64,000 bases of DNA from positions 992,001 to 1,056,000 of the forward strand of contig JAJEKV010000011.1 in the NCBI GenBank assembly GCA_021234155.1. Reading direction: 5' to 3'. This document shows positions 10,850-23,863 of this stretch, piece after piece. Within the stretch, counting starts at the first letter, position 1, and each line of letters begins with the position of its first letter. Source of the stretch: Isoetes taiwanensis (lineage: Eukaryota > Streptophyta > Lycopodiopsida > Isoetales > Isoetaceae). The position numbers and the translations under genes are program-made. A model generated the notes under the pieces. It was not told the origin of the DNA and did not search any database. It was given only the letters and a program-made list of their open reading frames with translations.

Positions 10850-11816
10850 ATATAGACCAACTAAGAATAAACTAAGTAAATCAGATATCATGAGGCACAT
10901 CAATTTAAACTTGAATCATACGAATGGCCAAATCAGAAGTTAAACATTGAAATCATGGTATAACATGCATGAAAGATACCAATAAAATATAGGAAAGGGA
11001 TTAAAAAAAGGCCACTCGGAAGCTTTACTAAATGGTTTGCAAGAAGATTATGACTATCACAATGACACACTCCGGATAACTGTCTGATCTAGTTGCGTAA
11101 ATATTATGCACCCTGAAGCAACGTGAAAGATTAATCTACAACATAAATAAAGGGCGTGACCAAGGGCTAGACTTCTGAGTGCAAATTGTTGAGATTGCCG
11201 AATCTAAAAATGTACATTGCATCATATAATGTATTTCACATGCATGTGCATAACAAATTTCTAAGATTGCCCAAGAAAAACAAATGTACGTTGCATCACA
11301 TAATGCATTTAGGATTTGCATTTACCTTTGTGCATAATGCTTTAGCTTTTAAGTACATAATGCATTTAGCTTTGTGCGAGCAAATGGTGTTTCAATAGTA
11401 GAGCGATTGTGAAGTAAAATAGTAGAAATGTGTGGAAAACATGGCTGACCTGATTAGATTCTCTATAGCCTCTGATCAGAATCTCTGCTAAGGATGTATG
11501 ATAGAATGATTAGATCTTCGTATAACAAAACTAAGGCATCAAGAACAACCAAGGCTGCAAATATGGAAGTAGAGCAAGCTGAAAAAAACATCGTCGATGG
11601 CTCAAATAATTGATACGCAAATACAGAGCAATTTTGAAGAATAAGCAGAACAATGGAAGAATAAGAAAAGCCACAAATAGGAGTTGGAGATGAGTGTTTT
11701 AAGTCTTTCAGTCATGTATACAATACTTTGAGATCCATATCGCACTTTAATAAACACCCCTTAAAGTTATGAGATTTGACAACTATTGGCTTTATATCTA
11801 TCTACTGTTCATTACG

Positions 11817-13493
11817 CTAGAAGATGTAGTAGACACCATAGCTGGAGCAAACCTGGGAATCTGCATCAAATAATAGTAACGTGTTAACAATTGTCATGCT
11901 ATGTGCATACAACATAAACCCGTTAAGCTGAATAACTGACGGAGAGAGAAGATGACTTACCTAAATGTTGCAATAGTACTATCAACTCTAACAAATATAG
12001 CACTCTGCACAACTCCATTTTTTCACCGTCGAGTCGAGTGGGGAGTTTTCTAAAATATACATATTGTTCAGTCTTTCCAATCCCTTCAAAGATGAAACTG
12101 CAAGTGTTCAATGGAACAAAGATAACTCATGCAAGAGCCCTTTTATCCAGCTTTTTTTGAACTTCCTTTCTAGGATTCTTTCATCATCATAATAAGATGG
12201 TTGCTTCTTACCTTCTTAATCATGCAACAATCACATTGGTGGCAAAATAGAGCAAACAAAAGCCTTGCAGACTCATTTAAATGCAGCAGCAATTTAGTTG
12301 AGGAAAGAAGCTGGATATACTCGCAAAAAAGGGTTACATGGATTAGACATATGAGCAAGCAAGCCATTGAACAATTTCAATCTAGAAATTGATGTGTTTT
12401 AAGACATAGCGTTTGTCCTGAATAGATTCCAGTAATGCTTAATGGCACAACTATAGTAATTTCATGTAGTAACAATGATAAATACCTTTAGCATGTCTGG
12501 TATTTGCAGTTTGAAGGGAAATTTCGTCTATCAAAAGTTTGGTACTGGGGCATGCATTTGCATCCTCAATTGAAGCAGACAATTATAGTTATAACATTAA
12601 ATGTATAGATGTAGAAGCAGAAAAACACATAGACAGAATAGAATATGGAAGTGAACCATTAAAATCCAGAGAAATTATTACATTCTTAAACATGAATGTA
12701 ATGCTATACTTAAAGCAAATACCTGCATAAATTAACATGGTGACGGATAAAGCGATTGTTGTTCTACTTCGTCCAAATCTTCAAGCTGAGCCTCCATTGT
12801 TCTGTTCTAGACATTTGACAATAGTTTCATTATTAACCATGAAGAATATGCACAGTAGAAACAATAAATAGAAACAAATAAATGAATCATAAGCAATTCA
12901 GTGTTTTACCTCTATCAACCTTCCAACTGCTTATGATGTGAAGATGATGTGAAGGTTCCAGCTCAACAAATAATATATGACTCTACTATGTGTGGATACA
13001 CTTCAATGAAGACGTTCCAAGGATTTACCTGATGTCTCTGCACTATTTTAGCAATTGGATGTAAGCAATCCTATAAAAACCCACCAGAGACAACCTTTGA
13101 CACTTGCTTTCACACATGCTAAAGATGAAGTTGCACCATAAGCAAACTGGAAGTAGGAAAATGTTGACTTTGAGGCCGGATCGTGCGAACAAAATTAAAA
13201 AAAGGCCATATTACCTTATATTACCTTATGACCAGAGATATGGCGATGGGACTTGGGAAGATTTTGGGCGTCTCCTGCATTAGAAGCCTGATAAACATTT
13301 GCTCAGGCACAATAAACAATATAAAGATTCTTACTGGTTTGCATAATTGTTTTAATAACTAAGACACACTAAAACTTCTGGAATAGAAAACATGCTGGAA
13401 AAGCATTGTACAACTCAGCTACCATGATGTTTTGCATGAGGGAAGCTTCTTCACTGGTTGCATGATGTGATTCTCACAAATTTCGCAAAGGAG
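11817..13493 (-). pseudogene. 3' exons of an unidentified spliced gene, copy with disrupted exon
   Basis: A series of minus-strand segments is flanked by AG acceptors and GT donors: 13423-13493, 13225-13287, about 13029-13051, 12910-12961, 12723-12806, 12486-12527, 12212-12310, 11961-12097 and 11817-11860 (stop TAG). Several stay open in compatible phases; for example 12212-12310 encodes 33 codons including LLLHLNESARLLF. Exon 11961-12097 is scrambled for about 20 bases relative to 57429-57569, which stays open. Not every junction phase could be reconciled, so the gene model is tentative. I recognise no family; it could be a non-coding spliced transcript. Confidence 0.4.
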
Positions 13494-13760
13494 CTGCTTT
13501 TATTTCTTATAACTCTAGAAGAAGAAATAGATTTTGAAATATCTATCTACATATGTATGTTTTTATAAATGCACAGACATGTAATATTGTACATACTGTA
13601 ATTCATGCATACCAAAGCAGCAGGTCATACGCATGTGCGGAGCTGGTTCTAATGCACATTTTTAAGATTCCATTTGCACCGCCGCTACGTTATAGAATGG
13701 CACCAATTAGAAATAAAGACATGGATTCAAAAAAACATGCCTACATGATCAAATAGCGAC

Positions 13761-14735
13761 CTGTGATGGATCGAGATTGCCAAAGCAAAGTTACATGAAA
13801 AATAAGTTGCCATTCAAAACAGCATGGTGTAATTTCTCGTGCCTCCATAATTTGTTGCCAAAGAAACTGCATGAACCGAAAGCCTATGTTTAACATTTAG
13901 AAGCACAGTAATACTAAACTAAGAGAATCTGCGCAGTACCATCCAACACTATAAAATACACAAAGATTTGATTCTATCAAAACAAAAGTAAAGAATGGGG
14001 AACAAAATTGTGTTTGCTTGCAATTATTCCAGAGATCGGTTGCCACCAAGCAAGCCACGGATTCCTAAAAACCCCTTCTGCTGCAAAATTGATTTTCTAC
14101 AAAAAATCAATCTCTAATTCTGGAAAACAATAGAGATCAATCTTAAAACTTATGGAAGCATAAAGCTTGAGATGAAGACATAGAATTGCATAGGATCGGC
14201 TATGCATAGAACTAAGACTGGAGCCGGATCTATTTAAATTTTTCTACGGTTTTAGATCGCCTAACATACCATCAAAATGTCGAGCTGGCTGTAATCCAAG
14301 GTTGGGCGAAATTGCATCCAAAGTGGCGAAATTGCAACCTAAAAAGCGCAAAATAAAAACTTAAGAGGAACAAAAAACGTTTTTCAGCAATTTACGCATA
14401 ATGTTGTTTGAAGTACCTATTTTAAGCGGACTTAACCATGAAGCAATCTTTGTCGGGAATGATTTTTTCATTGTATTGCATGCCGGAAAACAAAACATAA
14501 ATTTTGCATCAACGATGGCATCGTACCTGAGGCCCAATCGCTGGGCAAGAAATCGAAAGATGGGGCACCCTAAAAATCTCTTCAAAGCCGGACCCGATCC
14601 CTGGATTTGATCTGGATTTGATGCACCACAAGTAGCAAAGATGGGCGATTGCACAAATCGTCTTGGAAGAACTTCCACAAAGCCAACAACAGAACCCCCT
14701 TTCGACCTATCGAAAAGGAAATCGTAACACAGCAT
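13761..14735 (-). pseudogene. First and second exon candidates of the repeated gene, sub-unit A1
   Basis: A minus-strand segment from an ATG at 14735 to a GT donor at 14526/14525 is the first-exon candidate. A second segment, 13761-13867, has an AG acceptor and a GT donor (TCACAG then GTCGC) and contains MEAREITPCCF. These recur in sub-units B (ATG at 16220), C (17890), D (about 20850) and E (22323). The first-exon peptide is not conserved in frame between A and B types, so it may be 5' untranslated sequence. Confidence 0.35.
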
Positions 14736-14890
14736 ATAATTGTAGCTCAGAAAAACAAATTTCTAAATCATAGAAAAAGCACAAATGCGATTTTTGGAAT
14801 CTTCGGAAATTTTTTAAAGATTAAAACCTTTAAAATTTTAGGAAATCGTTCTTAAAAGAAAATCCAAAAAGTTTTGGATAGTCGGAAAAC

Positions 14891-16558
14891 TTGTACAACT
14901 TCGGCTACCATGATGTTTTGCATGAGGGAAGCTTCTTCACTGGTTGCATGATGTGATTCTCACAAATTTCGCAAAGGAGCTGCTTTTATTTCTTATAACT
15001 CTAGAAGAAGAAATAGATTTTGAAATATCTATCTACATATGTATGTTTTTATAAATGCACAGACATGTAATATTGTACTGTAATTCATGCATACCAAAGC
15101 AGCAGGTCATACGCATGTGCGGAGCTGGTTCTAATGCACATTTTTAAGATTCCATTTGCTGTAAACTACATTTATAGAATGGCACCAATTAGAAATAAAG
15201 ACATGGATTCAAAAAAACATGCCTACATGATCAAATAGCGACCTGTGATGGATCGAGATTGCCAAAGCAAAGTTACATGAAAAATAAGTTGCCATCCAAA
15301 ACAGCATGGTGTAATTTCTCGTGCCTCCATAATTTGTTGCCAAAGAAACTGCATGAACCGAAAGCCTATGTTTAACATTTAGAAGCACAGTAATACTAAA
15401 CTAAGAGAATACTGCAGGTACCATCCAACACTATAAAATACACAAAGATTTGATTCTATCAAAACAAAAGTAAAGAATGGGGAACAAAATTGTGTTTGCT
15501 TGCAATTATTCCAGAGATCAGTTGCCACCAAGCAAGCCTGGATTCCTAAAAAAACCCCTTCTGCTGCAAAATTGATTTTCTACAAAAAATCAATCTCTAA
15601 TTCTGGAAAACAATAGAGATCAATCTTAAAAACTTATGGAAGCATAAAGCTTGAGATGAAGACATAGAATTGCATAGGATCCGGCTATGCATAGAACTAA
15701 GACTGGAGCCGGATCTATTTAAATTTTTCTACGGTTTCGTCTGCCTAACATACCATCAAAAATGTCAGAGCTGGCTGTAATCCAAGGCAGTGGCCGAAAT
15801 TGCATCCAGTGGCCGAAATTGCAACCTAAACTGCAAAATAAAAAACTTAAGAGGAACAAAAAAACGTTTTCAGCAATTACGGCATAATGTTGTTTGAAGT
15901 ACCTATTTTTAACTGGACTTAACCATGAAGCAATCTTTGTCAGGAATGATTTTTTCATTGTATTGCATGCCGGAAAACAAAACATAAATTTTGCATCAAC
16001 GATGGCATCGTACCTGAGGCCCAATCGCTGGGCAAGAAATCGAAAGATGGGGCACCCTAAAAAATCTCTTCAAAGCCAGACCCCTCCTGCGGATTTGATC
16101 TGCGGATTTGATGCACACAGTAGCAAGATGGGCGGTGCACAAATCGTGCGGAAGAACTTCCACAAAGCCAACAACAGAACCCCCTTTCGACCTATCGAAA
16201 AGGAAATCGTAACAGAGCATATAATTGTAGCTCAGAAAAACAAATTTCTAAATCATAGAAAAAGCACAAATGCGATTTTTGGAATACTGGAAATTTTTCC
16301 GGCAGTTAAAACCTTTAAAACCTTAGGAAATCGTCCTTAAAAAAAAATCCAAAAAGTTTTCGGATAGTCGGAAAAACCAAATTTAAATAATAGGATTATT
16401 TATATTAAACTTATAGCAAGCAGCATGGAAGTAATCTACTGTCAGATTTTCTTAAAACCTTTAAAATTTTCTTAAATTTTTCCGGCAGTTAAAACCTTTA
16501 AAATTTTAGGAAATCGTTCTTAAAAGAAAATCCAAAAAGTTTTCGGATAGTCGGAAAA
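14891..16558 (-). repeat. Sub-unit B with an extra terminal remnant
   Basis: Its core matches the other sub-units. After the block ending GGAAGTAATCTAC at 16439 it carries a scrambled stretch of repeated AAAACCTTTAAAATTTT pieces before the next sub-unit starts at CTTGTACAACTCAGC (16559). This looks like a junction scar from unequal crossing-over or replication slippage. Confidence 0.7.
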
Positions 16559-18109
16559 ACTTGTACAACTCAGCTACCATGATGTTTTGCATGAGGGAAG
16601 CTTCTTCACTGGTTGCATGATGTGATTCTCACAAATTTCGCAAAGGAGCTGCTTTTATTTCTTATAACTCTAGAAGAAGAAATAGATTTTGAAATATCTA
16701 TCTACATATGTATGTTTTTATAAATGCACAGACATGTAATATTGTACTGTAATTCATGCATACCAAAGCAGCAGGTCATACGCATGTGCGGAGCTGGTTC
16801 TAATGCACATTTTTAAGATTCCATTTGCACGCCGCTTACATTTATAGAATGGCACCAATTAGAAATAAAGACATGGATTCAAAAAAACATGCCTACATGA
16901 TCAAATAGCGACCTGTGATGGATCGAGATTGCCAAAGCAAAGTTACATGAAAAATAAGTTGCCATCCAAAACAAAGATGGTGTAATTTCGTTGCCTCCAT
17001 AATTTGTTGCCAAAGAAACCGCATGAACCGAAAAGCCTATGTTTAACATTTAGAAGCACGGTAATACTAAACTAAGAGAATACTGCAGTACCATCCAACA
17101 CTATAAAATACACAAAGATTTGATTCTATCAAAACAAAAGTAAAGAATGGGGAACAAAATTGTGTTTGCTTGCAATTATTCCAGAGATCAGTTGCCACCA
17201 AGCAAGCCTGGATTCCTAAAAAAACCCCTTCTGCTGCAAAATTGATTTTCTACAAAAAATCAATCTCTAATTCTGGAAAACAATAGAGATCAATCTTAAA
17301 AACTTATGGAAGCATAAAGCTTGAGATGAAGACATAGAATTGCATAGGATCCGGCTATGCATAGAACTAAGACTGGAGCCGGATCTATTTAAATTTTTCT
17401 ACGGTTTCGTCTGCCTAACATACCATCAAAAATGTCAGAGCTGGCTGTAATCCAAGGCAGTGGCCGAAATTGCATCCAGTGGCCGAAATTGCAACCTAAA
17501 CTGCAAAATAAAAAACTTAAGAGGAACAAAAAAACGTTTTCAGCAATTACGGCATAATGTTGTTTGAAGTACCTATTTTTAACTGGACTTAACCATGAAG
17601 CAATCTTTGTCAGGAATGATTTTTTCATTGTATTGCATGCCGGAAAACAAAACATAAATTTTGCATCAACGATGGCATCGTACCTGAGGCCCAATCGCTG
17701 GGCAAGAAATCGAAAGATGGGGCACCCTAAAAAATCTCTTCAAAGCCAGACCCCTCCTGCGGATTTGATCTGCGGATTTGATGCACACAGTAGCAAGATG
17801 GGCGGTGCACAAATCGTGCGGAAGAACTTCCACAAAGCCAACAACAGAACCCCCTTTCGACCTATCGAAAAGGAAATCGTAACAGAGCATATAATTGTAG
17901 CTCAGAAAAACAAATTTCTAAATCATAGAAAAAGCACAAATGCGATTTTTGGAATACTGGAAATTTTTCCGGCAGTTAAAACCTTTAAAACCTTAGGAAA
18001 TCGTCCTTAAAAAAAAATCCAAAAAGTTTTCGGATAGTCGGAAAAACCAAATTTAAATAATAGGATTATTTATATTAAACTTATAGCAAGCAGCATGGAA
18101 GTAATCTAC
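16559..18109 (-). repeat. Sub-unit C
   Basis: This is a near-exact repeat of sub-unit B, offset by 1670 bases: the open frames at 15894-16340 and 17564-18010 translate identically. It carries another copy of the first-exon candidate (ATG at 17890, donor near 17686). Confidence 0.8.
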
Positions 18110-18129
18110 TCCAGATTTTCTACTGTCAG

Positions 18130-21100
18130 AGTCCAGAGTGGGGAGTTTTCTAAAATATACATATTGTTCAGTCTTTCCAATCCCTTCAAAGATGAAACTG
18201 CAAGTGTTCAATGGAACAAAGATAACTCATGCAAGAGCCCTTTTATCCAGCTTTTTTTGAACTTCCTTTCTAGGATTCTTTCATCATCATAATAAGATGG
18301 TTGCTTCTTACCTTCTTAATCATGCAACAATCACATTGGTGGCAAAATAGAGCAAACAAAAGCCTTGCAGACTCATTTAAATGCAGCAGCAATTTAGTTG
18401 AGGAAAGAAGCTGGATATACTCGCAAAAAAGGGTTACATGGATTAGACATATGAGCAAGCAAGCCATTGAACAATTTCAATCTAGAAATTGATGTGTTTT
18501 AAGACATAGCGTTTGTCCTGAATAGATTCCAGTAATGCTTAATGGCACAACTATAGTAATTTCATGTAGTAACAATGATAAATACCTTTAGCATGTCTGG
18601 TATTTGCAGTTTGAAGGGAAATTTCGTCTATCAAAAGTTTGGTACTGGGGCATGCATTTGCATCCTCAATTGAAGCAGACAATTATAGTTATAACATTAA
18701 ATGTATAGATGTAGAAGCAGAAAAACACATAGACAGAATAGAATATGGAAGTGAACCATTAAAATCCAGAGAAATTATTACATTCTTAAACATGAATGTA
18801 ATGCTATACTTAAAGCAAATACCTGCATAAATTAACATGGTGACGGATAAAGCGATTGTTGTTCTATCGTCCAAATCTTCAAGCCGAGCCTCCATTGTTC
18901 TCGTTTCTAGACATTTGACAATAGTTTCATTATTAACCATGAAGAATATGAGGAAAAGAGAAACAATAAATAGAAACAAATAAATGAATCATAAGCAATT
19001 CAGTGTTTTACCTCTATCAACCTTCCAACTGCTTATGATGTGAAGATGATGTGAAGGTTCCAGCTCAACAAATAATATATGACTCTACTATGTGTGGATA
19101 CACTTCAATGAAGACGTTCCAAGGATTTACCTGATGTCTCTGCACTATTTTAGCAATTGGATGTAAGCAATCCTATAAAAACCCACCAGAGACAACCTTT
19201 GACACTTGCTTTCACACATGCTAAAGATGAAGTTGCACCATAAGCAAACTGGAAGTAGGAAAATGTTGACTTTGAGGCCGGATCGTGCGAACAAAATTAA
19301 AAAAAGGCCATATTACCTTATATTACCTTATGACCAGAGATATGGCGATGGGACTTGGGAAGATTTTGGGCGTCTCCTGCATTAGAAGCCTGATAAACAT
19401 TTGCTCAGGCACAATAAACAATATAAAGATTCTTACTGGTTTGCATAATTGTTTTAATAACTAAGACACACTAAAACTTCTGGAATAGAAAACATGTTGG
19501 AAAAGCATTGTACAACTCAGCTACCATGATGTTTTGCATGAGGGAAGCTTCTTCACTGGTTGCATGATGTGATTCTCACAAATTTCGCAAAGGAGCTGCT
19601 TTTATTTCTTATAACTCTAGAAGAAGAAATAGATTTTGAAATATCTATCTACATATGTATGTTTTTATAAATGCACAGACATGTAATATTGTACATACTG
19701 TAATTCATGCATACCAAAGCAAAGAGGGTCATACGCATGTCTTGAGCTGGTTCTAATGCACATTTTAAGATTCCATTTGCACGCCGCTTCGTTATAGAAT
19801 GGCACCAATTAGAAATAAAGACATGGATTCAAAAACATGCCTACATGATCAAATAGCGACTGTGATGGATCGAGATTGCCAAAGCAAAGTTACATGAAAA
19901 AATAAGTTGCCATTCAAAACAAAGCATGGTGTAATTTTCGTGCCTCCATAATTTGTTGCCAAAGAAACCGCATGAACCGAAAGCCTATGTTTAACATTTA
20001 GAAGCACAGTAATACTAAACTAAGAGAATACTGCAGGTACCATCCAACACTATAAAATACACAAAGATTTGATTCTATCAAAACAAAAGTAAAGAATGGG
20101 GAACAAAATTGTGTTTGCTTGCAATTATTCCAGAGATCGGGTTGCCACCAAGCAAGCCACGGATTCCTAAAAAACCCCTTCGCTGCAAAATTGATTTTCT
20201 ACAAAAATCAATCTCTAATTCTGGAAAACAATAGAGATCAATCTTAAAAACTTATGGAAGCATAAAGCTTGAGATGAAGACATAGAATTGCATAGGATCC
20301 GGCTATGCATAGAACTAAGACTGGAGCCGGATCTATTTAAATTTTTCTACGGTTTCGTCTGCCTAACATACCATCAAAATGTCGAGCTGGGCATGTAATC
20401 CAAGGCGGTGGCGAAATTGCATCCAAGTGGCGAAATTGCAACCTAAAGCGCAAAATAAAAACTTAAGAGGAACAAAAAAACGTTTTCAGCAATTACGGCA
20501 TAATGTTGTTTGAAGTACCTATTTTTAACTGGACTTAACCATGAAGCAATCTTTGTCAGGAATGATTTTTTCATTGTATTGCATGCCGGAAAACAAAACA
20601 TAAATTTTGCATCAACGATGGCATCGTACCTGAGGCCCAATCGCTGGGCAAGAAATCGAAAGATGGGGCACCCTAAAAAATCTCTTCAAAGCCAGACCCG
20701 TCCTGCGGATTTGATCTGCGGATTTGATGCACACAGTAGCAAAGATGGGCGGTGCACAAATCGTGCGGAAGAACTTCCACAAAGCCAACAACAGAACCCC
20801 CTTTCGACCTATCGAAAAGGAAATCGTAACACAGCATATAATTGTAGCTCAGAAAAACAAATTTCTAAATCATAGAAAAAGCACAAATGCGATTTTTGGA
20901 ATACTGGAAATTTTTCCGGCAGTTAAAACCTTTAAAATTTTAGGAAATCGTTCTTAAAAGAAAATCCAAAAAGTTTTCGGATAGTCGGAAAAACTTGTAC
21001 AACTCAGCTACCATGATGTTTTGCATGAGGGAAGCTTCTTCACTGGTTGCATGATGTGATTCTCACAAATTTCGCAAAGGAGCTGCTTTTATTTCTTATA

Positions 21101-22542
21101 ACTCTAGAAGAAGAAATAGATTTTGAAATATCTATCTACATATGTATGTTTTTATAAATGCACAGACATGTAATATTGTACTGTAATTCATGCATACCAA
21201 AGCAGCAGGTCATACGCATGTGCGGAGCTGGTTCTAATGCACATTTTTAAGATTCCATTTGCCTGTCGCTTCTGTTATAGAATGGCACCAATTAGAAATA
21301 AAGACATGGATTCAAAAAAACATGCCTACATGATCAAATAGCGACCTGTGATGGATCGAGATTGCCAAAGCAAAGTTACATGAAAAATAAGTTGCCATCC
21401 AAAACAGCATGGTGTAATTTCTCGTGCCTCCATAATTTGTTGCCAAAGAAACTGCATGAACCGAAAGCCTATGTTTAACATTTAGAAGCACAGTAATACT
21501 AAACTAAGAGAATACTGCAGGTACCATCCAACACTATAAAATACACAAAGATTTGATTCTATCAAAACAAAAGTAAAGAATGGGGAACAAAATTGTGTTT
21601 GCTTGCAATTATTCCAGAGATCAGTTGCCACCAAGCAAGCCTGGATTCCTAAAAAAACCCCTTCTGCTGCAAAATTGATTTTCTACAAAAAATCAATCTC
21701 TAATTCTGGAAAACAATAGAGATCAATCTTAAAAACTTATGGAAGCATAAAGCTTGAGATGAAGACATAGAATTGCATAGGATCCGGCTATGCATAGAAC
21801 TAAGACTGGAGCCGGATCTATTTAAATTTTTCTACGGTTTCGTCTGCCTAACATACCATCAAAAATGTCAGAGCTGGCTGTAATCCAAGGCAGTGGCCGA
21901 AATTGCATCCAGTGGCCGAAATTGCAACCTAAACTGCAAAATAAAAAACTTAAGAGGAACAAAAAAACGTTTTCAGCAATTACGGCATAATGTTGTTTGA
22001 AGTACCTATTTTTAACTGGACTTAACCATGAAGCAATCTTTGTCAGGAATGATTTTTTCATTGTATTGCATGCCGGAAAACAAAACATAAATTTTGCATC
22101 AACGATGGCATCGTACCTGAGGCCCAATCGCTGGGCAAGAAATCGAAAGATGGGGCACCCTAAAAAATCTCTTCAAAGCCAGACCCCTCCTGCGGATTTG
22201 ATCTGCGGATTTGATGCACACAGTAGCAAGATGGGCGGTGCACAAATCGTGCGGAAGAACTTCCACAAAGCCAACAACAGAACCCCCTTTCGACCTATCG
22301 AAAAGGAAATCGTAACAGAGCATATAATTGTAGCTCAGAAAAACAAATTTCTAAATCATAGAAAAAGCACAAATGCGATTTTTGGAATACTGGAAATTTT
22401 TCCGGCAGTTAAAACCTTTAAAACCTTAGGAAATCGTCCTTAAAAAAAAATCCAAAAAGTTTTCGGATAGTCGGAAAAACCAAATTTAAATAATAGGATT
22501 ATTTATATTAAACTTATAGCAAGCAGCATGGAAGTAATCTAC
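18130..22542 (+). repeat. Tandem unit 2 (L-A-B), shorter by one sub-unit
   Basis: Segment L recurs at about 18130-19504, A at about 19505-20994 and B at about 20995-22542. Unit 2 lacks the extra C sub-unit of unit 1. A copies at 14400 and 20510 share private variants, and B-type copies at 15894, 17564 and 21997 share others, so the order of events can be inferred. The array ends 30 bases before the start codon of the sugar-transferase gene. Confidence 0.85.
20995..22542 (-). repeat. Sub-unit E, outermost promoter/first-exon copy
   Basis: This copy is nearest the upstream end of the minus-strand gene and lies next to the divergent sugar-transferase gene. It is nearly identical to sub-units B and C over the first-exon region (ATG at 22323, donor at about 22119). 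If the array is transcribed, this is the natural 5'-most promoter. Confidence 0.7.
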
Positions 22543-22571
22543 GACTTCCAACTTAAGCAAAGGCAGGTTAA

Positions 22572-23643
22572 ATGTCAAGGTCATCGAACCTATACACGGA
22601 TTGCAATTCTCTGATGCATTTGGATCAGTTTCTACAATGGCATAAGGCCTTTTGGGGATGGAAGTATATGGTATCTTTATTTTTTCTTCTTGTCTTCATA
22701 GCTGTGCCATATTTTACAGCGTACCATCCGATAAATGTGTTTGACAGGGGATCTAATACTAGCCCATATACGTTTAGTTTGTTAGATCTTAAATCTACTC
22801 TGAGAGCTGCTGCATTTAATAACACAGTTATTTTGACTGCATTAAATCAGGCATGGGCAAAGCCAGATACTATGATAGATCTTTTCTTAGAAAGCATTAG
22901 ATCAGGTATTGGAACACATAACTATATAAACAATCTTGTGATAGTCAACTTTGATGAGGATGCATATAACCGTTGTAAAGTTATTCATATTCATTGCTTC
23001 TTTTATGCAACACCAGGTCAGGATTTTAGATCTGGACAACGTTGGATGCAAGGTGATTATCTAGCTATGATGTGGAGAAGGACTGAATTTTTAAAATTGG
23101 TTTTAGAACTTGGATACAATTTTTTGTTTTTTCGACTTGAGACATATTTGGCTTGGCCGTGACCCTTTCCAACAATTTTCCTTGAACACAGATTTTGAAA
23201 TTGCATGTGATCACTATACTGGCAATTCTACAGATCCAAACAATGTAGCTAATGGAGGCTTCATTCACGTTGTTTCGAATCAAAGATCAATCAAATACTA
23301 TCAATATTGGTTTGACTCTAGACTTCAATATAAGGGTCAAAATGAACAAGATATTTTCAATTGGAATATCAAGCATAATGCCACTTTCCTTGAAATTGGC
23401 CTGCAAATACGATATTTGAGCACACAACTTTTTAGTGGGTTTTGTGAAGGAAGTGAAGATGTAGATCAAATATACACAATGCATGCTAACTGTTGTACGA
23501 GCTTTGAAGCCAAACTAGAAGGCCTAAGACGCATCCTTAAGATGAAAAATCAGAAACAGAAGAAACAAGGTGCTGCGCACGAGGGGTTGCCCTCCGGTGG
23601 CCCGAAAGTGTGTTTTCATGTTTCGTTTGTTTTTTTGTGTTGA
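22572..23643 (+). pseudogene. Nucleotide-diphospho-sugar transferase (PF03407-like), frameshifted
   Basis: Frame 1 runs from ATG 22572 for 196 codons: a cytosolic tail, one membrane helix (about residues 34-54, MVSLFFLLVFIAVPYF), then the Golgi-lumenal catalytic domain of the plant At4g15970-type family. At about 23125 the frame must change by one base inside a TTTTTT run to continue as IWLGRDPFQQF, DFEIACDHYTGN, NGGFIHVVSN, NEQDIFN and TMHANCC, all family signatures. The expected Asp-x-Asp metal site reads D-L-R here. The product would transfer sugars in the Golgi. The C-terminus after residue KQKKQ is unrelated to the family. It may be a pseudogene, or the T-run may be a sequence error. Confidence 0.85.
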
Positions 23644-23863
23644 ATCTTGTTTGTTTTGTGTGGAGTCGTGTAAATGATATGAACACGGGTTGTCATTTTC
23701 TTAGCTCAAGAAGATGCTCATTGTCTATTTGGACTCGACACTTTTGTTCGTAATATGAATCCTATGGTCATTACATCATGTAATTGCGTTGAATCGGGCA
23801 TTTCGCCAGTAAAGGCACCAGGCAAGCAGGCCCGTGCACCGCCAAGTCTAGGGCCACGAGTGT

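Larger units (their letters stand above)
1438..12908 (+). repeat. Segmental duplication, copy 1
   Basis: This block is nearly identical, in the same orientation, to 45072-58380. Both begin at TATTGATTAAATTGGG and end at CAGTGTTTTA, after which the flanks are unrelated. Removing private insertions (8475-10849 here; 50295-51694, 53131-54355 and 54875-56430 in the other copy) leaves about 9.1 kb in each. The shared LINE has the same target duplication in both copies, so the block was copied after that insertion. The copies are about 32 kb apart. Confidence 0.9.
12030..18129 (+). repeat. 6.1-kb tandem unit 1 (L-A-B-C)
   Basis: This is the first of two higher-order tandem units with an offset of 6100 bases (12039 matches 18139). 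It consists of a 1.37-kb segment L (middle exons), segment A (about 13405-14890), segment B (about 14891-16558) and segment C (about 16559-18109). A, B and C share a core of about 1.5 kb. B and C are almost identical over their right halves, including the same translated frames. Confidence 0.85.

Noticed and set aside
15894-16340. 148-codon frame repeated identically at 17564 and 21997 on the plus strand
   Set aside because: Identity follows from the DNA repeats, not from protein constraint. The frame crosses proposed splice sites of the minus-strand gene, is broken in the A-type copies, and resembles no family.
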